A stretch of 19,073 bases of DNA from Stramenopiles sp. TOSAG23-6. Lineage: Eukaryota > Sar. The translations under genes and the position numbers were made by a program. The notes under the pieces are model-generated. The model was not told the DNA's origin and ran no database searches. It saw only the letters and a list, made by a program, of their open reading frames with translations. The DNA is taken from positions 1 through 19,073 of the forward strand of contig LT636056.1 in assembly GCA_900128565.1 (NCBI GenBank), read 5' to 3'. Each line of letters starts with the position of its first letter. Positions within the stretch are counted from its first letter, which is position 1. Shown here one piece after another: positions 1-7,215 of the stretch.

Positions 1-78
1 ATATTTCAAAAANAAATCGTTAGGTACAAAATTTCGTACGAAAAAAAAATTCGAAATTGAAAGAAAAATAAAACATAC
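1..78 (-). mobile_element. Introner-like intron in the lectin gene, partial
   Basis: Read on the minus strand the intron starts GTATGTTTTA after exon ...ACAACAT. It contains the quasi-palindrome GTACGAAATTTTGTAC and then the branch-point-like CCTAAC, and runs off the left edge in the GAAATAT tail. It is the same family as the introns of the plus-strand kinase-PP2C gene. There is one ambiguous base (n) at position 13. Confidence 0.85.
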
Positions 79-1183
79 ATGTTGTTTCGCTGTTTGATTT
101 TGCCCAAAGCATGATTGTAATCTCATCATTGATACCCAAATCTCCCGCAGTCATCAATTGTTGATTTATAAGTTGCTTTCCACTTGAAAAATGAAACGAA
201 GGACGATTGCCATTATCATTACCATCATTAAATACAGGCTTTTGGGCGTCTTTACACTTTTGCGAACAGTCAGCTTTAGCCATACATGCTTTAAATTCTG
301 CGTTGCCAAAAGATCCAATATTATCGTTGTCATGTTCTGAATCCAAGGGTAAATGTATAATAGGCATTTTCTCGGTCCTACCACTGGTGCTGTCGAATGC
401 AACATAGCAAGTTTGTGGATTTTTTTTATCATCAGCTGAATCGGAATCATATTGTGAAAAACAGGTCGTTGGTTCTGCGCTGTTCGAACCATCAAAGAGA
501 TATCCGATACCGCTACGATTATCTCCAACTCTATCTCTGACTGGATGACTTGAAACAACTGTCGTTCCATCGGGCGCAGTGTATGATTTCGTCCCACTTG
601 TCCCTTCACAGTTGCGTTGTGGACACGAGAGGTCAATTCTGCCCATACCTGGAAACTTTGCTTGTTCAAAAACGAAATATCGTTTGGAACACACATAATG
701 AGCTGCGGTATTCGAACAAGATTTTGTTAGAACAGACTGACCATAAATATAAAGACATTTTGAAGTTCCTTCAGTAGGTTGACCTGATCCCCATGGAAAT
801 TCCGACCCTGTTACTGAGGTACCATCCGTCATTATATATTTCGCTTTTGTATCGCAGTCTGAAGTACAACTTCCACCCATCCAAACATCATGTGTTCCAC
901 TAATTTTGTCAGTGATTTCATTCACTTGATTTTGCGTATGCGGAACAGCAAGTATCATACCAGCATCGATACATTTCTCACTTGCTTGTTTCCACGTTAA
1001 AGTTTCTTCAACCACAACGTAACCATCATTGCTTGATGATAATCTACGCCTCGCGTGCTTTCGTTGGTGTGACGAATCAACTTGTGTATTACGTTCAGCT
1101 GGTGGTATCTTGGCGCAAAACACCATGGAGCTGAGTAATAAAGTACAAAGTACACTTTGTACAATCATCATATTCATTTTCAT
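79..1183 (-). CDS. Secreted C-type lectin-like protein with LamG/ConA-like domain (5' exon; 3' end beyond the window)
   Basis: The first exon encodes about 368 residues. It opens with a hydrophobic signal peptide (residues about 4-23, ending near VFCA). A very basic stretch, RKHARRR (41-47), could be a proprotein cleavage site. Residues about 53-168 look like a C-type lectin-like domain: WKQASEKC with Cys71, a VWMGG core (100-104), WGSGQP (131-136) and closing cysteines near 156 and 165 (HYVCSKR). No canonical EPN or WND calcium-site motif is visible, so sugar binding is uncertain. From about residue 275 the text (HLPLDSEHD ... ITIMLWAKS) resembles the start of a concanavalin-like/LamG jelly roll, which is cut by an intron at position 78 and continues off the left edge. 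The start at 1183 is the first Met before the signal peptide. The kinase-PP2C gene diverges from it. The sequence shows the fold family, not the ligand. Confidence 0.75.
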
Positions 1184-1502
1184 CTTTATTGCAGAAAGAA
1201 ATTATCTTATACGTCGTAATCATTAGTTACTGGTTATTACCGGCTACTTTACAAACAAAAACAAGAAACGGAAAAGCCAATTGGTATTTTTTTGAAACGG
1301 AAAAAAAATGGTTTCATCCAATGTGTACCAATTTAGTACAAACGTAGAAAAACCGAAAGTCTCCGAATTTCTCAAATTATTATTTTTGAATGTGTGACAA
1401 AAAAGATTTCTTCGATAGAGAATATCGATATGGCGAATTTTATAAATTTTACTCTTCAATAATTACGAATGTATATTACATATTCTAATTTATTATAGTC
1501 AA
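1184..1502. other. Divergent intergenic region between lectin and kinase-PP2C genes
   Basis: This is 319 bases of AT-rich sequence between two divergently transcribed start codons, so it should hold both promoters and both 5' leaders. I see no convincing gene, tRNA or introner copy in it, and no clear TATA box that stands out from the base composition. Confidence 0.5.
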
Positions 1503-4500
1503 ATGCTGTATTGCCATCATGATATGTATTTCTCATTAGCAATAGTTACAACAATATTGGCATTTGCTGGAAATTCTCGTGGAACTACTGAAATATTTGG
1601 TCCACATTTTACAGACAACTTATCTTCGGAAGAGACATCAACGTATAGAATAAATGGTTCTTATTTAGAGGAGCTGGACGAATCATCTAATAGAATGTGT
1701 TATAGTGAATTGTCTTCAAATGGTATTGATATTGTTCCTTCAAGTAGATTTGATTATCTATTACAGGAACGATTACGTTTCCTAGGAAAGAAACGAGTAA
1801 AAGACCTGAAAGATCCAGCTGTAGCATCTTTGCCGAATGTAAACGTGATTTCCCCCAAAGTATATCCTTTGTGGTTAGAATTGTCAGTACCTTTAAGAAA
1901 AAAGATGTTATCTGCCGGTGATGGTGATCGAGATGGAAAGAATAAGAATTTCCCTATGAAACCTATACTATCTCAGTTACGTGAAAGGTACGATGTGAGA
2001 GAGTTATTTCAAGGTGGAAGTCATGGCGAAGTTTGGCGAGCTATCAAAAGTGTTTATAACCATGAAAATCATTCAGACAATTACACCAAAGATAAAGCAA
2101 GAAATGCTGAACATGTAAAAGAAATATCATTTATACTCAAACGAATGTTTCTAGAAAATGTATGTCTTTAACATGAATTTTAATTTGTTTTATAGAAAAT
2201 TTTATACCTAACAAATTTCGAATTTCAAATATTTCCCCAAAAAACATGGAGAGTATGTAAGACTTGCAGGATTAAGAGAGATCTATTTTGGTGAATTGCT
2301 CAAGGGAAAGCCACACATTGCAAGATTTGTAGAATTCTTTGAAACAAATAGTTTTGAAGAAAAATGTAATGCAGACCCAATTAATAAAAATACCAACAAT
2401 CAAAATACAAACAATCCTAATAAAACAAATACAAACAATCCTAATAAAACAAATACAAACAATCCTAATAAAACAGATACAAACAATCCTAATAAAACAG
2501 ATACAAACAATCCTAATAAAACAAATACAAACAATCCTAATAAAACAGATGAAAAAACAAAATCAGATTTGTGGCTAGTATTTCATGATGAAGGGAGATC
2601 TCTTCGAGATTTTTTATATAGTCGTCATGAGTTAAGCAGTGGTGCCGTGTATGTATGTTTTATTTTTTTTTCAATTTCGAATTTATTTTTCATACGAAAT
2701 TTTGTACCTAACGGGTTTTTTTGAAATAGTTTTCCAAAATACATGAACCATCATCTTTATGGCGGGAACTCCGAACGGGTAAAGGTGGTTTAAATGTTCT
2801 TCGAGGTATTTGGTTACAAATTACCGAAGGCGTTGCACTTTTACACCAAATGGATATCACGCATCGCGATTTGAAACCTTCAAATCTTATTATTTCTCTA
2901 CCCGAAGATGTCTGTTTTATTTTTTTTCAAATTCTACTTTTTTTTTCGTAGGAAATTTTGTACCTAACAATTATTTTTTGAAATATTTTTCCAAAATACA
3001 TGGTTCAAAACCTATAGTAAAAATAGCAGATTTTTCATCTGCCGTGAATGGTCATTCTTTGAAGTTTCTGTATGGAATGAAAGGACCAAGTCAAGATGAA
3101 GAAACTGTTGAATATCAGCCTCCAGAAGTTTTATTCTCTATTGATATTTCAGATACATATAAAGAAGACGAAACCACAAAACAATATGATGAAACCACAA
3201 AAAAATATGAAAAGAATAAACAGGAAATGAAAAGTGGTTCACCATACTTTAGTGATAATCCAAAAACATATGATTTATGGACTCTCGGAGTTATTTTCCT
3301 TGAAATGATTTTAGGTACACAGCATGTTTTTGCCGTAAGTGCGAGGACATTTGCTAAACTAGATCATAAAATGAGACAAGAGAAAAGATCAGATGCTGAA
3401 CGAAGACAGCTTCTAATACTCACTGGCCTTGCGGAATGGTGTGTGTTCCCAGAACCAAATGCATCATCTTCTGAATATAATACAATGAAAGATAAAAACA
3501 AAATCTACCTTCCAAAATCGTGGTCATCCAATTATAAACAAAGTCATCATTCGAATAAATTTCATTCCCGGGTTAAAACAAGTGGGACAGCTTTGATTAG
3601 TCAAGGTGAATGGTGCGGCCTTGAAGCATTTAATCGAACATTACATCGGCGAGATCCTCTCGCTGGTATGTACGTTTTCCTTTCATTTTTAATAGAAAAT
3701 TTTGTTCCTAACGAATTTCAAACTACATCAGCGAGATCCTCTCGATGGTATTTACGTGTTCATTTTATTTTTTATAGAACATTTTTTACCTAACAAATTT
3801 TAAACGTAAAACATATTGTTTCGTAATACATTGGTTTGGGATATGAAAGTCGATGGGCTGTGGATGTACGTTTTCAAAATTGCTTTTTTTTTATTTTTTC
3901 ATACGAAATTCTGTACCTAATGATTTTTTGTAAAATATATTTTTTTACAATGTATCTTTTGTGGCGGTTACTTCGATGGCATGCGTGGGATAGATTGCCG
4001 GTGGAACTTGTCCTTCAACATGCATTTTTTGTTGGTCCTTATACTTGTGATGCTGATGATGCGTGTACAGGTAAAGAATTTGCATTACCTGTACGTTTTC
4101 ATAAATAATTTCAAATTTATTTTTATTTTTCATACGAAATTGTGTACCTAAGATTTGTTTTTTTGAGATGCTTGTTTTCATCATGAATTTCAAATTTGTC
4201 ATATTTTCCAAAATTCATGGTGAACGCGACGAATTTGTGGTAGCATTACAAAGCAATTCTCTTGATAATTTGAACCCATCAAAATCTTTTATGGAGTCAG
4301 AAATTGGTACACGAAATCATCCGATTATTCCAGTACCATTAGGCAAGGAAAATACAGAAATAAATAAAAAAGTAGAAAAGGTAGATAAAATTTTTGAAGA
4401 CTCATATAGGGACCGACCTATACAACCAGAAAAATTCTGTTGTGCTTCTTGTGGTCGTTGCTTTGATAGAGCCAAGAGGTACGTTTTCATGATGCATTTC

Positions 4501-6109
4501 AAAAACGTTTTTTATTTTTTTTTTTTTGTATGAAATTCCGTACCTAACAATTTTTTTTCTAAAATATTTTTTTATTACACATTTGTGACCGGCACGTTAT
4601 TGCAAGACGCCATAATGAAGATAAAGATCTTCCGTCATATTGCTGGCATAAACATGAGCATAAAAAAGAAATGTTTTGGGAATGCTCCACAAATATAAAA
4701 CGAAACGTAGGTGGTCTTGAGAATACTCGATTATATGGCTGGTGTGGAACGCCTGGACGTCGAAATTATGGCATGGAAGACTTTGCGTCTGTTGGCTACT
4801 TAAATATAAAAAACGTCGTATTTTCAAATGAAAACAAAGTTGATTGGTTCGCTTTGTTTGATGGGCACGGAGGTAATGGTACTGCTTCATGGAATGCTGG
4901 CTTATATAATGATAGAAGTAATAATGTAGATAATGAATATTTAGGAAAAGAGGATGATACGGTCAATAAACACAGTCAAAATCTTTCTAAAACAAACCAT
5001 GGTTTACACGTACATCTTGCTGCTACAGTAGCTAATTTTTTATTACTCCCGAGCAGTATTTTAAATACAAGTGTTGATGATATTTCAGATTTGAGTGAAA
5101 ATTCAATGGAATATTTGAATGATGTGAATGAAATTCATGAAATAACAGAACAACACAAGGGTCGCGTTTGGTGGGAGAAGGAACTTCTTGAAGATGCCAT
5201 CAGTGAAGCATTTGATGCAGCTGATGAAGAAATATTGAATATGGTGGAGAATGAAAATAATGATGAAATAAATGTACCTCAGATTATAGGAAAGTCTGGA
5301 TCTACTGCAACTATGTATGTTTTATTTTTTTTCAAATTCGAGTTTTTTTTCGTACGAAATTTTGTACCTAACAAAAAACCATTTGAAATATTTTTCCAAA
5401 ATACATATTACTAATGGGTTCTGAAACTTTAATGATAGGAAATGTTGGTGATTCGACTGCTATTTTATGTTGTGATGAAAATGATGAACCTATTGTTTTA
5501 AGCGAAGACCATTTACCCAGTCTACCGTCTGAACGATTACGTATTGAAAGTATCCCTGGTGGTCATGTACGTTTTCATGATGAATTTCGAATTTATTTTT
5601 CATACGAAATTTTGTACCTAACGAATTTCGAATGTTTGAAATATTTTTTTTAATGCATGTTCATTGTCCTTCACTATCTGATATACATCATGGTTTTGGA
5701 ACTTGTCGAGTTCAAGGGCAATTAGCGGGTACATTTTTATCATTAATTTCAATTTTGTTTAGTAGAAAAATTCCGTTTCTAACAAATTTCGAATGTAATA
5801 TATTTTCACAAAAGATCAGTCTCACGATCACTTGGAGATTCCTCTTTGAAGCCTTACGTCTCTTCCTCTGCGTTTACTAGTCAATATGATTTCAAGGGAT
5901 ATGAAGAGTTTGCTATTATAGCTAGTGATGGACTATGGGAATCGCTATCTTTTAAACAAGCTGTAAGTCTTGTGCGTGATTCTTTTTATGAAACGAGTCA
6001 TCTCCGAACTGGTGAAACCTTATTTGAGGGGGCAGCAAGAAGGTTAGTTGAAGAAGCATACTTTAGAGATAGTGGAGATAATATTGCAGCTTTAGTTATA
6101 GCTGTGTAA
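1503..6109 (+). CDS. Secreted/lumenal protein kinase - C2H2 zinc finger - PP2C phosphatase fusion (11 exons)
   Basis: Exons: 1503-2159, 2248-2652, 2745-2909, 3002-3669, 3832-3865, 3956-4090, 4219-4478, 4583-5314, 5407-5566, 5659-5728, 5820-6109; 3576 nt, 1191 aa. A signal peptide (about 1-27) precedes a Ser/Thr kinase domain starting near 163: glycine loop FQGGSHGEVW, Lys213 (ILKRM), probable alpha-C Glu230, HRDLKPSN (394-401), DFS instead of DFG (419-421), PPE (449-451) and YDLWTLGV near 499. A Cys2-His2 finger follows (Cys763, Cys766, His779, His785). The PP2C domain has MED (839-841), DGHGG (868-872), NVGDS (1031-1035), SRSLGD (1097-1102), ASDG (1130-1133) and GDN (1181-1183). Both enzymes keep their main catalytic or metal residues, so one chain may both add and remove phosphate. 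Plants and algae encode kinase-PP2C fusions, but this subfamily assignment is mine. A later in-frame Met (residue 8) is an alternative start. Confidence 0.82.
2160..2247 (+). mobile_element. Introner-like intron 1 of kinase-PP2C gene (GT...AT)
   Basis: 88 nt, beginning GTATGTC and ending AAAAACAT. Joining AAT to GGA GAG TAT keeps the kinase N-lobe in frame (FLEN-GEYVRL). It contains ATACCTAAC. The only AG lies upstream of that branch-like site. Confidence 0.85.
2407..2550 (+). repeat. Six 24-nt tandem repeats coding TNNPNKT[N/D]
   Basis: Six consecutive 24-nt units, near-identical apart from the last codon (aat or gat), encode residues about 273-320. They are a low-complexity insert in the kinase N-lobe, just before the probable hinge segment (SDLWLVFHDEG). 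Each unit holds one N-K-T sequon for N-glycosylation, which fits the signal peptide if the domain is lumenal. Near-perfect units suggest recent expansion and probably length variation. Confidence 0.9.
2653..2744 (+). mobile_element. Introner-like intron 2 of kinase-PP2C gene (GT...AT)
   Basis: 92 nt, GTATGTTTTA ... CCAAAATACAT. Splicing joins GTG TAT to GAA CCA in frame. This copy has an AG at 2728-2729; using it would also stay in frame but add five codons (FSKIH) of introner tail, so the 3' border is ambiguous for this copy alone. Confidence 0.82.
2910..3001 (+). mobile_element. Introner-like intron 3 of kinase-PP2C gene (GT...AT)
   Basis: 92 nt, GTCTGTTTTA ... CCAAAATACAT. It lies between the HRDLKPSN loop and the DFS motif and joins CCC GAA GAT to GGT TCA. 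The only AG in the element (in cgtagg) is upstream of CCTAAC. Using the next AG in the exon would put a stop directly after the junction. Confidence 0.87.
3670..3831 (+). mobile_element. Introner-like intron 4, tandemly duplicated (GT...AT)
   Basis: 162 nt, GTACGTTTTCC ... GTAATACAT. It holds two introner heads and two CCTAAC sites, separated by a copy of the preceding exon end (3724-3757 matches 3642-3675, offset 82). Joining across the whole block gives DPLAG-I-GLGYESRWAVD, the expected kinase C-lobe text. Confidence 0.8.
3866..3955 (+). mobile_element. Introner-like intron 5 of kinase-PP2C gene (no AG inside)
   Basis: 90 nt, GTACGTTTTC ... CAATGTAT, with no AG dinucleotide anywhere. Joining GTG GAT to CTT TTG TGG gives WAVDLLWRLLRW, matching the usual kinase C-lobe pattern. 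The branch-like site is CCTAATG. Confidence 0.86.
4091..4218 (+). mobile_element. Introner-like intron 6, compound (GT...AT)
   Basis: 128 nt, GTACGTTTTC ... CCAAAATTCAT, joining TTA CCT to GGT GAA. A second head-like piece (TGTTTTCATCATGAATTTC, about 4171-4189) sits after the branch-like CCTAAG, which explains the extra length. An AG at 4151-4152 could in principle be used in frame, but it lies inside the branch-like motif and would add 22 codons of introner text. Confidence 0.72.
4479..4582 (+). mobile_element. Introner-like intron 7 of kinase-PP2C gene (no AG inside)
   Basis: 104 nt, GTACGTTTTC ... ATTACACAT, with no AG dinucleotide. The border is unambiguous by one-base shifting: AG joined to T TGT GAC restores a Cys2-His2 finger with exactly 12 residues between Cys766 and His779. 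A three-base shift (GT...CA, 13-residue spacing) is the only near alternative I found. Confidence 0.86.
5315..5406 (+). mobile_element. Introner-like intron 8 of kinase-PP2C gene (GT...AT)
   Basis: 92 nt, GTATGTTTTA ... CCAAAATACAT. The join restores the PP2C strand GSTAT-ILLMGSETLMIGN. The only AG is in the 5' part (tcgag), well upstream of CCTAAC. Confidence 0.88.
5567..5658 (+). mobile_element. Introner-like intron 9 of kinase-PP2C gene (no AG inside)
   Basis: 92 nt, GTACGTTTTC ... TTAATGCAT, with no AG dinucleotide. Joining GGT GGT CAT to GTT CAT TGT keeps the PP2C GG(H)V segment in frame. Confidence 0.87.
5729..5819 (+). mobile_element. Introner-derived intron 10 with canonical GT-AG border
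   Basis: 91 nt, GTACATTTTT ... AAGATCAG. It keeps the family's TTTCTAAC and AATTTCGAATG, but the tail has diverged and ends in AG. Joining GCG G to TC TCA CGA gives QLA-VSRSLGD, the PP2C motif. It is the only copy in this gene for which GT-AG is the natural reading. Confidence 0.85.
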
Positions 6110-6111
6110 TG

Positions 6112-6117
6112 AATAAA
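6112..6117 (+). terminator. AATAAA poly(A) signal of kinase-PP2C gene
   Basis: AATAAA begins two bases after the TAA stop. This is close, but consistent with the short 3' ends seen elsewhere in the window. Confidence 0.45.
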
Positions 6118-6319
6118 CAAATACAAAAAGGATATATATATATTTACTGTATAAATTTATTAGTTACTTTTACAGACATCGTTGTGTTTTCATAACTGAA
6201 TACGAAATACAACAGTACTGGTATACTTTATTGTATTAAATGTATTTCATATCCAATTGTCACGTTTATTGTGCGTATTTCAATCAAAAACTCAAAGCTT
6301 ATACTTGCCCTTTAGAGTG

Positions 6320-6370
6320 GTTGATATCAATATACGATACATTAAAACATATGTCTCAGATAAATATAAC
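6320..6370 (-). promoter_or_regulatory. Candidate SECIS element in the 3' UTR of the selenocysteine PDI
   Basis: It begins about 43 nt after the PDI stop codon. On the minus strand the layout is: lower helix GTTATA / TATCAAC (one bulge), internal loop, TGA core (6358-6356), an imperfect helix of about 8 pairs (GACATATG with CGTATATT), an apical loop with AA 12 nt after TGA, and the 3' GA core (6328-6327) in the form TGAT. These spacings match the eukaryotic SECIS pattern. The base before TGA is C, where A is usual, and the helix has a C/A mismatch, so this needs folding software to confirm. Confidence 0.5.
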
Positions 6371-6412
6371 ATGTAGTTAAACTTGAACAGTTAAAATTTA
6401 GTTGTAAAAACT

Positions 6413-6991
6413 TTAGTGCAGATATATTTGTTCTAAAATGTTTAATCGTGCGAGAAGCCACAGCTTTAATTCCATTTTCAATTTAGCATTTTTCATTCCC
6501 TGCAAACGATCGATTTGTGACTTTATTGCAGTTTGTCCTTTGGCTTCCATCTTATCTATGTACTCAATTTCACGATTAGTGCATGTATCCCTTTTACTTA
6601 CGTTACATGCTACAACTAAGTCATCAGCGACAAACTTTTTTAGATCGTGAAATGAACGACCACCAGTATATTTTTTGCCTTCTGTCTCTCCTTTTTGAAA
6701 GGAAAGCAATGTTGGGAAACCTTTGACCTCGTGAATAGAACAAAGATCGGTTTCTACTGTACAATCAACATCTGCTATTAGGACAGAATATGCTGTGTAA
6801 TAATCACTTAAAGCCTCCCAATCCGGCTTCAGCTTTTTACAATGACCTCACCAAGGAGCTTGAAACTTCACAAAAGCACCGCCTTCAGATTTAGAAAGAG
6901 TTTGATCAAAATTTTTAGCAGTTAGTGAAATGGATTTTGCTGTAGCCATCGTCACTTGAACAAACACTGCAAATATCAACGAACCCTGCAT
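6413..6991 (-). CDS. Selenocysteine-containing protein disulfide isomerase-like protein
   Basis: 192 residues counting TGA as selenocysteine. A signal peptide (about 1-18, MQGSLIFAVFVQVTMATA) leads into one thioredoxin fold: KNFDQTLSKS, then FVKFQAPW-U-GHCKKLKPDW with Sec48 in place of the first Cys of the CGHC active site, and VKGFPTL with cis-Pro93. The remaining catalytic Cys is residue 51. Reading is open on both sides of the single TGA, and the active-site position makes a sequencing error or nonsense mutation unlikely. After about residue 125 a helical tail (IDRLQGMKN ... ELKLWLLARLNIL) resembles the C-terminal extension of algal PDI-like selenoproteins (recalled, not searched). No KDEL-type retention signal ends the protein. 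A SECIS-like fold follows the stop. It is convergent with the kinase-PP2C gene and has no introns. Confidence 0.85.
6848..6850 (-). other. In-frame TGA read as selenocysteine (residue 48)
   Basis: The codons are CCT TGG TGA GGT CAT TGT, giving PWUGHC. Other genes here end in TGA (184-aa gene at 7768-7770, tail-anchored gene at 7868-7870), so recoding is local, not a changed code. Confidence 0.85.
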
Positions 6992-7215
6992 CTTTTCGCT
7001 GATCCCAGATCTGAAATCTATTGTGATTTGATATAGATGCGTAGATATGTACTACCAAAAAACAACAAAATTTAAATTTTTCCGTTAAAAAAAAAATAAC
7101 GCCACCGAACCTCTCCTCTATCCAAGAGTCGTATTTTGTATTATATATGTATATGATGTATATCATTCAGATTCAATAGTAAACACATGAATAAATTCTT
7201 CAAATAGTAAAAATT

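Larger units (their letters stand above)
6110..6412. other. Convergent intergenic region holding both 3' UTRs
   Basis: Apart from the SECIS candidate it holds AATAAA signals for the minus gene (reverse complements at 6265-6270 and 6227-6232). It also holds a 12-bp inverted repeat (minus strand ATATGAAATACA pairing with TGTATTTCGTAT, about 6245-6256 and 6200-6211) that could fold in the RNA. No gene is seen. Confidence 0.5.

Noticed and set aside
1244-1459. Small minus-strand frame in the divergent gap upstream of the kinase gene
   Set aside because: It is low-complexity Phe/Asn/Lys text expected from AT-rich spacer, with no domain and no support from spacing.
2407-2550. CRISPR or satellite array
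   Set aside because: The 24-base units have no spacers, stay in the kinase reading frame, and code a regular peptide repeat.
2160-5658. U12-type AT-AC introns
   Set aside because: Several copies can be shifted to AT...AC because of the flanking AT, but the copies at 3866, 4091 and 4479 cannot. The donor is GTAYGT, not the U12 ATATCC pattern.
2160-5658. Ciliate-type internal eliminated sequences (DNA-level excision)
   Set aside because: Short AT-rich elements with small direct repeats invite this, but the GTAYGT donor and CTAAC branch motif, one fixed sense orientation, and standard TAA/TGA stops favour RNA splicing. It is not formally excluded without cDNA.
2160-5819. Reading the kinase-PP2C region as several separate short genes or a pseudogene
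   Set aside because: Each apparent break coincides with a family element, and removing those elements gives one continuous frame with ordered kinase, zinc-finger and PP2C motifs.
6200-6256. The 12-bp inverted repeat in the PDI 3' region as the SECIS element
   Set aside because: The arms pair well, but the TGA would be base-paired and no GA partner sits opposite it. The loop lacks the expected spacing, so the element at 6320-6370 is the better candidate.
6848-6850. TGA as a nonsense mutation or as a reassigned cysteine codon
   Set aside because: It sits exactly at the catalytic Cys of a PDI with intact sequence on both sides, and TGA ends at least two other genes here.
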